DNA of 64,000 bases from Parasponia andersonii (Eukaryota; Streptophyta; Magnoliopsida; Rosales; Cannabaceae), in NCBI GenBank assembly GCA_002914805.1, contig JXTB01000116.1, forward strand, positions 448,853-512,852. The letters run 5' to 3'. Below are positions 1-11,870 of this stretch, in pieces; within the stretch, counting starts at the first letter, position 1; each line of letters opens with the position of its first letter. The notes under the pieces are model-generated. The model saw only the letters and a program-made list of their open reading frames with translations. It searched no databases and was not told where the DNA came from. Both the position numbers and the translations under genes were made by a program.

Positions 1-410
1 TTTTTTAATAAAATTCATAAGTAACTTTACAAGTGTACAGTTCTATAGAAGAGTATTTTAGTTCACATCAATTGATTAAAATCAGAAACATACCTTAATA
101 GATTAGAACTATGGACTTGCACCTGGCGGAAAATGGTAGTTTAAATAAGTTTTGATCCAAATATTACTCTTTGTGGCTATCTAGTTGAGTAATAATATAT
201 TATTCTATATAATCACTTTTTCTAATCATCATAATTATCAAAATAGTACACATATAGTTCTGCTCATTCTTTATTGCCTCAAGAGAAAATGATATGAATA
301 AAACTAATTTGGGTTAAATGATTTTTTTTGTGTATTCTCTTAAAATTAACTTTTTAAGGAGTATTAAAGACATCTTGACCTATAGTCAAGATTTTCTTAA
401 TCATCAAAAC

Positions 411-506
411 TCTTAAATAATGATATTTTCATAATCAAGAAGCTCTTAATTATAGGGTTCTTAAATAATGATATTTTCATAATCAAGAAGCTCTTAATTA
501 TAGGGT
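411..506. repeat. 48-bp tandem duplication, two copies
   Basis: The unit starting TCTTAAATAATGATATTTTC occurs at 411-458 and again at 459-506 with essentially no differences. It is a recent local duplication with no coding potential. Confidence 0.85.
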
Positions 507-626
507 TAAGCTCGATACATTGACACTTCTAAGAATGTAAAAATTTGCAAAAACTTTTTTAGGCCCAAGTTAGTCTTACTCTTAAAATGTGTCTAATAAG
601 TGATGGATTTTCTTGGCCTTTGGAAC

Positions 627-675
<49 letters not shown>
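627..675. repeat. (ATT)n microsatellite
   Basis: About sixteen uninterrupted ATT units, read directly. This tract is likely to vary in length between individuals. Confidence 0.9.
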
Positions 676-676
<1 letters not shown>

Positions 677-933
677 TCATAGAGTCATAAATAGGTGCAA
701 GCATTAAAAAATTTGCTTTGATAAGGAGTCATATGTGAAATTTGATGTTTTTTATAATCTTAGTTTACGTATGTGTATGCATTAAATTTATTTTTATAAT
801 TTCAGAATAGATAAAATAATAAATACTATCTTTCAAAAAGAAAAAACAATGAAATACTGACTGTGTATTTTTTTTTAAGTGAACTGACATTATATTTTTT
901 AAGAAACTAATGTGAATTTTTTGTGATAATGAT

Positions 934-1522
934 TGTTGACAGAAGTTTTGTCGATAACGAATTTAGAACATTGCAAGATGTAGTTTATATATAAAAAAAA
1001 TTAATAAAGCTAAATAAATAAGAAGAAAATTTTTTTATAGTGGTTCAGCCTTAAAAAAGATGAGCCTACATCCACTGTTGTTAACTATTTCCTAGAGAAT
1101 TACAAGAGTTTTTCTTTTTCTAAGTCTCAATATGAGAACAAAGAGAGAATTATACAGAGAATGTATAGTGAAGGGAATATGAGATGACTAGAGATTATTA
1201 GTGTTATCACAAATAATGAGACTGAGCCACCTTTATATGGGTGATGGTAGCTCAATGTTTCCTAATTGTGAAAATGAGAAAATACATAATCAGAAAATAT
1301 AATTTCGGATAGCAATATAAAATTGGATAGTAACTAATAAATAGATTACTTGTTCTTTACCCAAAAGCTCGTTTCCCTTCTTTGTAGATTACCCATTTGG
1401 AGAAGATAATCTAGTTTACTTTTTTGCTGGTCGCATGTTCATCTATATGGAGTAGGTCGCATTCTACTTCTGACTTTCCCTTTCTGATATTGACTAATGT
1501 GTAAATTTTAGATCCCACAACA
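934..1522 (-). repeat. Left LTR of the gypsy element (coding-sense 3' LTR)
   Basis: 589 bp, alignable along its whole length with 11871-12476. A minus-strand TATA-like box (CATATAAAGG) lies at 1231-1240 and is matched in the other LTR. The ends are TGTTGACA and CCCACAACA. Confidence 0.88.
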
Positions 1523-1545
1523 ATTGCCCCCCTAGTTTTTAGGGC
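1523..1545 (-). other. Polypurine tract of the gypsy element
   Basis: On the minus strand the sequence CTAGGGGGGCAAT directly precedes the LTR. This is the expected position and composition of the plus-strand primer site, and it fixes the element's orientation as minus. Confidence 0.75.
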
Positions 1546-1911
1546 TAAATAGAGCTTCCTACTCTAATAAATACAATCTTAAGAGTGCGACGCTATGAGA
1601 CAATCCTAAAACCCTTGATGAGTCAAAAAAATCTCGAATCACACCTTTCTAGAACCACACGTACATTTTCCTGACAGTTGCATCTACGTGTCATTTTTTC
1701 TCAGGAGATTGGTGAGGCTCGAGGAGACTTCTCCGTTTCTCGATTAGGTGTCATGATGATAATGATGTCAGTCGTTGTTTCAAATAAAAAAATTTCGTCT
1801 TTCGAAAATTAAATTTATTTAATTTCAAAAATCAATTCTTCCCACATGAATCTCAATCATTAAGTTCGAAAATTAACTTTCTTGATCTACAATGAGATTT
1901 GATTTAACTTC

Positions 1912-4900
1912 TAAATATATATAAGGAACTCATTTCCATCTTCTTCTTCCACTTTCATTTTCTGAAACTCTCGAGCTTTCAAAATTCCAGAAATTCTCAA
2001 AACTAATCTTTTCTGAGAAAACTCAAGTCTTCTTCCTTATCATCGGCAAACTTCAGTACTGCTGCAACTTTCCAATGAGCTCAACTATTATTACACACCG
2101 ATTTCGGCGACACATCAAGAAATCTTCTTGGCAATAAATTTATCCAAGGTTGGTTCCTCTTCCTTTCCCTATTTTTGGATTATTTTTAGAAAAAATTAGG
2201 TCTTGAACATGATTTTCCTAATCATTTATGCTTTAAAAACTCCAGTTGTTATCAGAATAAATGCCAATTGAAAAATTAGAATCAAATTAACCTATACCAT
2301 CAACCTCAGAATTTTTTCTTGTGATGGAAAATTCTAGAATCTGATGCTGTTGAACCTATAAGAGAATTTGAGAGAATAAAACTCAATAGGAGAATCTAAA
2401 ATTCAACTTTGAGTTTGTAGATCAAAACCATAAATACAGAACTATAGATTTAGGATTCTGTATTTTAGTCAAACAATAGGCACAAATCTAATAGATCGAA
2501 TGACGAATTACCTTAGATGAATAGAAAACGAACCCATAAATCGATTAGAAGAACTTGATCAGAACATAGATAGATCCATAGATAGATGGGGTAATTTTCT
2601 AGGGTTTGTAGCCCCGAATTGCTCGCACATAGCGAGTATACCTACAACAATACAAAAACTAGCACACCTATTTCTAGGTTGCACTTTAGGTTAGTTTTAT
2701 GAATATATATACATGGTTTATATTAAAATACCTATTGACCAGAGCTCACGTAAGATTAAAAATAGTTTATTTCTTTTTCCGATGTCTAGTAGTGAAGACT
2801 TTAGGAAGAAAAATGCATTTTCTAGAGAATCAGAACCCTCGACGAGCTCTAAGTCTAACTTAGACGATTATATCGAGAGAGAACCTGATAACTCTATAAA
2901 AATAGAGTTATTTAGTATGTTTTTGAGTCTTGAGATAGCTGTTTAAAAGGATCAAATTGTCTAGTTTAAGTATTTTTCTTTATTTTATTTTTGTCTGTGG
3001 TATTTCCATGATTACAATTCAATATAGTCAATATTTATTTTATTTTCTTTTTATTTCTAGTAGAAATACTGAAATTAGGACTTGAATTCTGATAAATTTT
3101 AATAGCCACATCTTTGAAGGAATGCTGAATTTAAGTAAAAGTTGGAAGTAACTTTGCTGCAACAATGCGCCGGAGCAATACTGAACAGCAGAATTCTTTT
3201 TTCAGCTGGCATCTTTTACGTACAGCTAGTACTAATAGCTAATATTAAATACCAGCTAAGGAAAAATGAAGCAAAAGTGGTCCTCACTCCATATTTGGCT
3301 AACACGTGTGTTAGGGTACCTTACCTACTCTGATATAAAAGGAAAATGTACCGTAGGAAGGAGAAGAGGATGGCTGACCAGAGAGAAAAACAGAAAAGAA
3401 AAGAAAAGAGAGAAAGATAGTACAGAGAAGAGAGGACGAATGAGAGGAAGTACTAGCAGCAGGGAGCTCGATTTACCTTTATCCAGCTAGATATTTCCAT
3501 ACCTTCTTAAATCTTCTTTGTATTTAATTTTTTTTCCCTTATCTTGAACTTTCTGTAATCTATGAATTACTTTGGGTTGCTGATTTTTGAACCCCAGAAC
3601 ATGAGCTAAGTTTTTCTTAGCTAGGATATTGATGAATCTAAAGTTGTAATGAAGGATTAAATGTTGTTTTAAGTGTTTATGGTAATTTCCTCTTGTTCAC
3701 TCAAGTGAGCTTCATCATTAATTCCTATTATTGTTTGGCCACCAATATTTGGGATAAATAAACTAGGATTAATTTTGGAAAGGTTAATTTTAGTTGGATC
3801 CAACTTGACTGATACATAGTAATGATATAGGAATATGTCGTTACCATGTATAACCCATTGAAAATCGATGCTATAAAGGAAGTATTTAGAACTGGATCAG
3901 TATAGGAATATGTTAAATCTGGTTTAAAAAACTTTAAACATAATAAATTCAGAAGATTATTATGTACTAATGGAATTTTCTGTTACTTGAGTGAATTTTG
4001 CTATAAGCATTGCTACAACAATTGTACCCAGATTTGCAACCGAGGAGGATTCAATCATCCCAACTTAATATATCTATCCATTTACAATCTCTTGTTTAGG
4101 TCATATTGTTTTATGCTTGGAATTTACATTTTTTATTTTGCATCTGTCAATTCTTATAATTTCTTAATTCAGCTTATTTGACATTAGTTTTATCCAACTA
4201 ATTTTGTTAATCAATCCATGTGGAGACGATACTCAACTCATTACTATATAACTTGTTCGGCAATTGCACTTGCGTAGCAATTATAAAATAAAGCCAACAG
4301 AACCTGAACTAGAGGTTGAGATAACTGGGACTAGGTAAGGAAGTCTTTGTATAGCAGATCTCCCAGTAGACCAGTGCCCTCGACATGTTAGAGAGGCTCC
4401 AGAATATTCCTTCGGCTTTCAATACGTTGAAGGTGAATGGTTATATGGTAACATAAAGTCTAATTGTACATGTGCGAAGATAATAAAGATAGAGAAACAA
4501 TATAACCTCGATCCAGAATTGAAGATCTTAACTTCGACTGAGGTCAACTGCCTCAACACTGCTCTACTCAAATATGTGGCATTCACTGATTCCCTAATGC
4601 GTGCTGGAGTCCATCTCCCTCTACGTCTATTCATACAATCTATAGTCGATTGCTATGGTGTCGTTCCTTTTCAACTAACACCTAACATATATAAATATAT
4701 GGTAGGACTATATATACTATACTACAAACACAAATTAGGAACCTCAACCCAGAGGAATTTGTATGGTTTTACTACCTTAAGTCGAATCCCTCCGATGTCG
4801 ACTTCTATTATGCGTGCAAATGACCAGGCTTCAATAAGAAGACTATTTCTAACGTTAAAAATAATATGGGCAAGTGAAAAGATGGCTTCTTCTACTTCGA

Positions 4901-6451
4901 ATATGCCAAAAACGGATTCTTTCAGCACGCTAGTAAGTATTCACCCTATTATACTCGCATGTTTTACTTTATTTATTCTAACATCTTCTATACTTTGCAG
5001 TTAATAGAGAAGAATGACCAGATCTTAACTCTAACTAACTAACTCGTGTTAGCATATTCAACGGTCTTCTGGAGGAAGAATTTGATTAGAAAACCTTGGG
5101 AATAATTGAGAACCTACTCGTATCCATCCTTTTTCCCAAAAGTGCGAGCCTACCATCCTCTGTGAACCATCTGAAGAGTGCCCCCAGCCTAAAGAAGAAA
5201 AAAAAAGCTTCGAGCTCAAAGAAATGAACAGTGCCCTCATCTTTGGGAACCTTAAGTTCGAAAAGGAGGAAAACTTCAACTCCTACTCAAGATAATCCAA
5301 GTCCCCCTCTAACTCATCCGCCCGAAGGTAAAGTTGTCACTTTTTTTATATATGTTCTTTTATACTTGCATAACATTCCCTTACTCTTTTCGTCTTTTCT
5401 CAGAAATGGTTGGCATTAGAGGTAGTATGCGAGCTTCTCCATCAACTTTTGGCTTCAAATCCAAAGCTCCAGCTAGCTCTTCATCTCCTACACCAAAAGG
5501 GAAAGAAAAAACCCCCAAGGCTTCGAATAAAAGGAGAGTTATCTTCGACGAAGAGCCCATCAATACTTCATCTTCTCCCACCAATACCTCGACTCACCTC
5601 CCTAAGACCTCAAACAAACAGGGTCATTAGGTAAAATATTGACTTCATAAACTCCCCTCGAACCTCTCAACCCACTAGACCATCTTCCAGAGGTCAAAGC
5701 ACTTCTCATCCAGCTTCCTCCAAAGACGGGCTTGACTGCCTACTTTGGCAATCAGTTTACCATTGACGATGCATGGTAAAAGCTATAGAATAGACCACCT
5801 CGAGCCACTTTCAAAGGAGCAATGAGAATACTTGCCAATGTACGTATTACCTGCATCACATATTACTAATCTTTTCAATTAATTACAATGATTAATAATC
5901 GTTATGTGCAAGCTACTTTCATCGTAGCTCGTATGTATAACCCCATCCTTAATTTGATGCGTGCTGGCAAAGAGAATGAGAAAAAGATTGAAGCCCTGTC
6001 AAAGATATGTGAGGATCTAAAAAGCTCCGATGAATCCAAAAGGAACAATCTTTAGATACAGAAGCAATAGCTTAAGGATGACCTAGAGAAGGAAAAGAAG
6101 TCTGAGGGGCTCGAAGAGGAGATAAAGAAACTCAACAAGAAAATTTTGCTCTATACCGATGCCCTGGACAAAGCTTGCCACAAAGCGGTTGAAGATTTCA
6201 AGGAGACTAAACTTCCTGAGCTCGAAGATGAAGCTAACAATCTCGGAGTCTCAACCATCGCTTACTATATTTACCACGAACACCTAGGCTTTAACTTCTC
6301 CTTCCTAGGCTCTGACATTGCTGCTTTTTTTGAAAGCTGGAAAGAAGACGATGCAAAGAAAGTGGTTGAAGATTTTGAGGAAGATGGTGCAAGGGATGAT
6401 GAACAGATCTTGTGTAATTTAAATAATTTTTCCTTTATTCGAATAATATAG
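1912..6451 (+). pseudogene. Antisense extra ORF (aORF) of the Tat-type element, multi-exon, broken
   Basis: This gene runs opposite to gag-pol. A TATA-like box (TATATATAAGG, about 1915-1925) is followed by a CT-rich leader and a donor-like site at 2149. A start at 2782 opens a Ser/Glu-rich N-terminus (MSSSEDF...), cut by the solo LTR at residue ~34. The reading resumes after 4304. Around 4570-4900 it resembles the 'putative gypsy type transposon' family (Pfam Transposase_28): RAGVHLPL, VPFQLTPN, and after a frameshift near 4740 FVWFYYLKSNPSD and KDGFFYFEYAKNGFF. Plausible introns are 4933-5000 (GTAAGT...TTTGCAG), 5328-5403 (GTAAAG...TTCTCAG) and 5840-5911 (GTACGT...GTGCAAG). The last part (5912-6450) is a Glu/Lys-rich coiled coil ending in a conserved-looking FNFSFLG segment. 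In-frame stops and frameshifts show it is dead. Function of the family is unknown; exon borders are inferred. Confidence 0.65.
2886..4299. mobile_element. Solo LTR nested in the gypsy element
   Basis: A 1,414-bp segment starts TGATAACTC and ends AGCCAACA, flanked by a perfect 5-bp duplication GAACC (2881-2885 and 4300-4304). Its right end contains CCATGTGGAGACGATACTC and GCACTTGCG, a signature I associate with the 3' part of plant gypsy LTRs. No gag or pol lies inside. It interrupts the aORF near codon 34, and both flanks read on in the same gene. The most likely origin is insertion of a full element followed by LTR-LTR recombination. The short ORFs inside it (3142-3490, 3987-4181) show no recognisable domain. 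Confidence 0.82.
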
Positions 6452-7200
6452 GGTTGTCCTATCGTTATGTAACTATTTTGCTTGCACATGGGTACGGGCT
6501 TAGATATTTATAAACTTTTTTTTCTCTTCAGATTTTATCCCTACAAAACAACTTCGTTAAAAGCAAGAGCACATCATATAATAATATATAGGTGCATAAT
6601 TTAGTCAAGTAGTCAATCATTAAGTGACTGATTAGTACGCTATTGCGATTCGAATCCAACTAACTTAAAACGAATTTTAAGCATTTAGATGGGTTATATC
6701 ACTTAAGAGAAACAACAAACATGAGTGATACAAACTCAATATTTGTTTTCTAAAAGTTCCATGTCAAAATAGAATTTATAACAATATATCACATCAAACT
6801 ATGGATGTTTTGCTTAGTCATTTTTTTGTTCGAGGAGAAATATCGCGTAATACGACATGCTAAGACATGAAACGAGAAGAAAATATTAAGATTTTAAGAA
6901 ATTTTAGAAATTTAGCGATCCAAAATTTCAACCCCTCTAAATGTATGTTTGCATAGTTCTTTAGGAAACGAGTAAAAGATTACTTAATTTGATCTAACTG
7001 CCTCCTAAGTTTTGTGGTGTTTAACGACGACCATAAAACTATAATAGATGAACTGAAAAAGAAATAACAAGATGATAGATCGAAGAAATAGTGCCTTTTA
7101 TTACTAAATTCGAATGTGAATAACAAAATTTCCCCCCCAAGCCATTGAAGCTATACGAAGATACGAATAAAGATTTTATTGGTAATAATGACGAAGCTGT
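6452..7200. other. Spacer between aORF end and integrase remnant
   Basis: Between the convergent 3' ends of the aORF (plus) and pol (minus). No coding region is recognised. It probably holds terminators for the two converging transcripts, but no clear signal can be assigned. Confidence 0.4.
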
Positions 7201-7440
7201 TCTGCATTCCAAGCGTGCTCAATTTTTTGGCCTTCAATACGCGCTAAGTTATACATCCTAGATTGAATGACGACATCAATGACATATCGTCCTTCCCAAA
7301 AGGGCCTAAATACACTAGCACAATGCTTTTTAGGATTAAGGAGAACTTGTCAAAGAACAAGATCACCAACGTCAAATTGTCAATTTTTGACTTTTGAATC
7401 GTAATACCGAGCAGTACACTGTTGGTATGACACAACTCGA
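7200..7440 (-). pseudogene. Integrase C-terminal remnant (gypsy pol)
   Basis: Minus-strand frames give fragments such as YCSVLRFKSQ, GDLVL-like and GPFGKDD residues. These match the C-terminal tail after the integrase core of plant gypsy pol, where a 'GDLVLR...' and 'W.GPY' type segment is usual. The HHCC zinc and DDE core domains that should precede it (several hundred bp) are absent; RNase H abuts at about 7445. Frameshifted and non-functional. Confidence 0.5.
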
Positions 7441-7444
7441 CTTC

Positions 7445-7775
7445 CCCCCTCTAGCTTGGTAATTGCCAATCACTTGACTAATAACCAACTAAAAATCTCT
7501 GTATACCTTGATCATTTTGACTTTCATTTCTTGCGCAAGTTTGAGTCCAGCTATCAATGCCTCGTATTCTACTTCATTATTCAATAGATATCCCTCTTGG
7601 ACTAATTAACATCAAGCCTACTCCAGCCCCATTATCATTCGATGATCTATCAACATAAAGTTTCCCCAATTTAGTTAAATCCATGGTAGATCTCTTAATT
7701 ACTTCAGTAGGAAGATCGATATCATAAGTGAATTCTGTAATAAAATCTACGAGCTTGACCCTTGACCGCAATTCG
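7445..7775 (-). pseudogene. RNase H relic (gypsy pol)
   Basis: The minus-strand ORF at 7771-7577 contains LYVDRSSNDNGAGVGLMLIS, the start of the plant gypsy RNase H domain (usual form LYVDGSSN..GSGAG). It continues in another frame with NEVEYEALIAGLKLAQEM and GNYQARGG. The EYEALIAGL motif is diagnostic of the family. An in-frame stop follows the VYRDF segment. Confidence 0.8.
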
Positions 7776-7950
7776 AGGTCAAAAATTAATGTCGAATTGA
7801 CTCAACTCGACTATCCACTTAAGTAATCATCCTGACGCTTCAGGCTTTTGCAAAACTTATTTCAATAGAAAGTTTGTGAAAACCTCGATAAAATGTGCAA
7901 AGAAATATAGTTGAAGCTTCCTAGAAATGATGACAAGCACTAGTGCTAAC

Positions 7951-8116
7951 TTCTCCATCTCCTGATATCTCGTTTTGATATCGAGTATTCTTTTACTTAG
8001 ATAATATACAGGTCGTTGTATATTTTTTTCATTTTCTCCATCTCCTGATATCTCGTTTTGATATCGAGTATTCTTTTACTTAGATAATATACATGTCGTT
8101 GTATATTTTTTTCATT
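7951..8116. repeat. 83-bp tandem duplication inside gypsy pol
   Basis: Two adjacent copies (7951-8033 and 8034-8116) differ at one base (CAGGTCG versus CATGTCG). 83 is not a multiple of three, so the duplication shifts the pol frame. Confidence 0.88.
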
Positions 8117-8122
8117 TTGAAT

Positions 8123-9027
8123 TTATATAACACTTGTTACATATTTGGAAATGGCAAGGTACAAGTACAACTCTTCCCCCAGCTTTAGGTTCAACAAGAG
8201 TGGAGGAGAATCCAAGTATTTTTTCAAATCTTGGAATGCTTGCTCACACTTCTCCATCCACTCAAACCTCTTCGAATCCTTCAATACCTCAAAGAATGGT
8301 TGGCATTTATCGATTGATCTTGATACAAATTGGTTTAATACATCCACTCTTCTCATCAAGCTCTGTATATCTCTGGATTTGTGAAGTGACTGCATGTCAA
8401 TTAGTGCTTAGGTCTTTTGAGGATTAGCTTCGATACCTCGTTGATTGACTATGAATCTAAGAAACTTCACAGATCCTATCCTGACTGCACACTTCTGAGG
8501 GTTTAGCTTTATCTAATACTTTTGAAGAATTTTGAATATTTCGTCAAGGCACTTGACGTGATCTTCAGCTTTGTTTGACTTCACCAGTATGTCATCAATG
8601 TACACCACTATTGTCTTGCCAATTTATTTTGTAAACATCATATTGACAAGACGTCTACATTGATGAGTCCGAAGGGTATCTTCTTATAACAATATAATCC
8701 TCAGTCTGTGATGAATGAGGTATGCTCTTTATCAAAATCGTACATAGGAATTTGGTTGTATCCAGAATATGCATCCATAAAAGTCAATAGTTCATGCCAG
8801 GATGTCACATCTACAAGCTAGTCGATTCTTGGAAGTAGAAAATTGTTTTTCGGGCATGCTTTGCTAAGATCTATAAAGTCTATACACATTCTCCATTTTC
8901 CATTGTGTTTTTTTTTTCCCAAAACTAGATTTGTAAGCCAGTTCGGGTAAGAAGATTCCTTGATGAATGTTATTTCAAGTAGCTTCTCAACTGCCTCTTT
9001 CAGTACGACATAAGATTCTGGATTCAT
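8123..9027 (-). pseudogene. Reverse transcriptase relic (gypsy pol)
   Basis: The minus-strand ORF at 9027-8818 carries SSYPNWLTNLVL, NGKWRMCIDFIDL and SKACPKNNFLLPRID, the N-terminal RT blocks of Tat/Athila-type plant gypsy elements. The catalytic YIDD is encoded at 8602-8591 in a second frame. The ORF at 8395-8123 holds the RT/RNase H connection (SPPLLLNLKLGEELYLYLA). Several frames must be combined, so it is a pseudogene. Confidence 0.85.
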
Positions 9028-9189
9028 TGCCCTTCTCTTTTGTCATACAAGCTTTTTTGTTGTATTAATATTAAGGCGGTGGCACATAACATTCGGATCA
9101 ATATCCACCATATCTGAGTGTTGCCATGCAAAGACATCTAAGTTCGTATTTAAAAAATACTACCAAATTAGCTCGCACGGGTTCTTGAA

Positions 9190-9850
9190 GCTTTACAACT
9201 GATCTTTAACACCTTTGAAGACTCGTCGATTGACAAATCTTCTAAGTCTTCAATTGGCCCAGTTTTGACATTTCTTTTTGTAGCTAGACCATCAAGGTGT
9301 AAGGTGTTATCTCTCTCGTTGTGAGGTTTAAAGAATTATTATAGTAGAACCGTGCATTATATTGATTACCTCGAACCTCACCTACTCTATGCTAAGTTGG
9401 GAACTTCATGGTTAGATAGTAAATTAAAGTGACAGCTCATAGTTCCCTCAAGATTGGTCTTCCTAAAACGGCATTGAATACTGATAGGCAATTTACCACT
9501 AAAAATTGAGTCAATACCATTGAAACTCTAGGATAAGTTCTAATATTCACCATCAAATCAATCATGCCCCTCGACATTATGCTATTGCCAGTGAATCCAT
9601 CGAGTGGAGTGACAGCGTGTTTTAAATTACCCTATCTTTTTACAGGTATCATAGTATAATATGTTGACAACACTCCTATTATTGACTAATACTTGCCATA
9701 GTTGCGTACTCCCACAGTTGATTTTAATGACAAGTGCATCATTATATGGGTAAAAGACCTCTCTCGTATCTTACTCTGTGAAAGTAATGTCCATATCTGG
9801 TACCCGCTGAAGCTTCTATGGTCACTGCTCAAGGTGCACTACATTAGTTA
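9190..9850 (-). pseudogene. Protease region relic (gypsy)
   Basis: On the minus strand around 9720-9660 the reading is VLVNNRSVVNILYYDT. This aligns with the aspartic protease signature of plant gypsy elements (VLVDxGSSxxILY), but the catalytic Asp is Asn and the following Gly is Arg. Short frames with stops lie on both sides. Assignment rests on this one motif and on its position between gag and RT. Confidence 0.55.
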
Positions 9851-10029
9851 ATGACTGTTGTCGAGCGTCCCATGTATACCTATCCTGTGCCTTCCTCGAA
9901 TCTCCTCCTATATATGGTCTTCCAAAGATGGTCTATACTTCGCGTTGAACCTCTGGAGGTCGTTGTTGGTTTTCTTTTCCTCTCTCATTGTTCTGCCTGG
10001 TACATTGCCGTAGCTGCCCTTCCCTTCCC

Positions 10030-11560
10030 TACTTAACCTTTCGATCTCATCTTTCAGAGTATAGCAATTATTAGTGTCATGTCCAATATCATTGTAATAT
10101 CTGTAGAACTTGTTGGGATCGCATTTAGCTCTATTCCTTTTTATTGGTTCTGGTTGACGATATCAATTCTGTTGATTCGTGACTGCATAAATATGATCTA
10201 TAGGTGCGCTCACCTTAGTATAATTGTTAAATCATAGAAGAGCCCTTGGAAATTCCTGTTTCTTCGGTTCGAGCTACTTTGTAGATGGTTGCTCGTTCTT
10301 CCTCTTCTTCCACTTATTGTTATTATTACTGTTAGTTGTTGTGGTTGCATATTTGTTCGTGTCTTTTTCTCCTTTCTTCTTCATCTTATGAAGATTTTTC
10401 TGAGAAAATTCCACCCTTAGATATTGACCAATTCTTCGATAGAAGTCCTCAAGAGTCCTATATTCTCACTCTTATAATTCTTCTTAGAGTTTAGTCTCTA
10501 GTCGCACTCTGGCCATTATTAATATCAGGACTCCTCCTTCAGGTGAGTTGTTGACCTTTGCGAATTCTGAAGTAAAACAGTCGAGGTAAGATCGTAGAAT
10601 TTCCTCTAGACCTTGTCAAATGGCAAACAAACTGATTAATGGAACAATAAAGTTCTTTGTAGCCTGAAATTATCTCAAGAAAGCTGTCTAAAGTTGTTGC
10701 TAGGACGAGATCGAACCAGGCTGCGGTCTTCAGAATCACTTCTTCATTATACCTGTGAGGGTTATAGAAAAATACCTATAAAATGCAAGGTCATTGACCC
10801 TGTAGAGCTCCATCAGGTCATTGAAGGGATCCATGTGGTCCTGTAGATCAGTTTTCCCATTAAAAGTATTTACAGTGAGAAGTTTGAATCCAGTAAGTAA
10901 TGCAGTAGCTCGAACTTCTTTGTTGAATGGCGATTGACGATATCAATCCGCAAGCTTATCAACTAATCCAGCAACTGCATCTAATATGATCCTTAGATTA
11001 TGAACATCAATGTTAGGAGGAAGCGCATTGTCTCTTGCTGGTGGTAGGGGTGGTCTTTGGTCACTATTATCAAGACATAAGACAAGCTAATTAGACAGAG
11101 TCTGCAGTGACCTTTGTGAAGTTTCCACTGAAATAGTTTGACGTGACGGGATTCGGTTATTATGATGCGATGTGGATCGCACATGACTATCTCTTTGACG
11201 TCATTATTCTAGATGTTGTCTTAGGTCTGCAGAGTTTTTTCTTGGCTCCCTCCAAATTCTTTCAAAGACGATTCTCGATTGACGATTCTGCTCATTGTTT
11301 GGATGATCACGGTTAATGGGAGCTCTTCTAGAGGCTTGTCCACGATCATTGTCTGTACTCAAACTCCTAGTACCAAATTTCTATGGTAAGTCTGCGGCTT
11401 TTTCTTTTCCCTTAGAAGCGCGATCTGCATGGTGATCCTAATGAGTCCTGGGCTAATCCTGATTTCTAATCTCTTGGATCTAGATCCCTCTTTCAGATAG
11501 TCAAGTAGAGCAATCTCTAGGATGTTGGTGCTGTGGTGGAGTGATAATCTATCTTTCAGC
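10030..11560 (-). pseudogene. Gag relic (gypsy)
   Basis: Minus-strand frames contain AAWFDLVLATTLDSF followed in another frame by LSQATKNFIVPL and a SYLDCFTSEFAKV stretch. This is the pattern of the Retrotrans_gag domain (W...L...SI.SF..L...F.......L.....Y..RF). Nearer the pol side, at about 10125-10040, comes a C...YYNDIGHDTNNCYTLKDEIE knuckle-like segment. Frameshifts are frequent. Coordinates are approximate. Confidence 0.65.
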
Positions 11561-11780
11561 AAGTCACCTTAGAAAATCCTTGATCTGATTGGTGATTTGC
11601 TGAAAGTTTGCAAGAGCATCCTCTATGTGAGATTATCTCTAAACGATATTCTCCTCAACTGTGGTCACTGCTACTTGATCCTGTGAAGGATCGTTCTATG
11701 TAGCAGTAGCACTTTTAGGATAATTTTGGCTAACTACAGTGTTCTTGATAATATTTTTGGTATTTGCCACCTTTGAGTAA

Positions 11781-11870
11781 GCATAATTGATGAACTTTTT
11801 TCTGGAATGGCCTTTCTTCTAGCAGAATTGATGAACTTTTTGCTAGAATGACCTTTCTTCTAACACCAAT
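11781..11870 (-). repeat. Leader duplication and primer-binding side of the gypsy element
   Basis: The segment next to the right LTR contains two imperfect ~41-bp copies of ATTGATGAACTTTTT...CCTTTCTTCTA. On the minus strand the first bases after the LTR are ATTGGTGTTAGAAGAAAGG, where the primer-binding site should be. I cannot assign the tRNA. Confidence 0.5.

Larger units (their letters stand above)
1..928. other. Intergenic AT-rich DNA left of the gypsy element
   Basis: No coding region is seen. The stretch holds a 48-bp direct tandem duplication (411-506) and an ATT trinucleotide microsatellite (about 627-675). The rest is AT-rich unique-looking sequence ending at the ATGAT target duplication of the gypsy element. 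Confidence 0.6.

Noticed and set aside
3142..3490. Two overlapping ORFs of 63 and 74 codons
   Set aside because: They lie inside the solo LTR with no domain; LTRs normally do not code.
6590..6700. GATTCGAATCC word resembling a Pol III B-box (possible tRNA or SINE)
   Set aside because: No matching A-box or cloverleaf could be drawn, and it lies in the spacer of the gypsy element.
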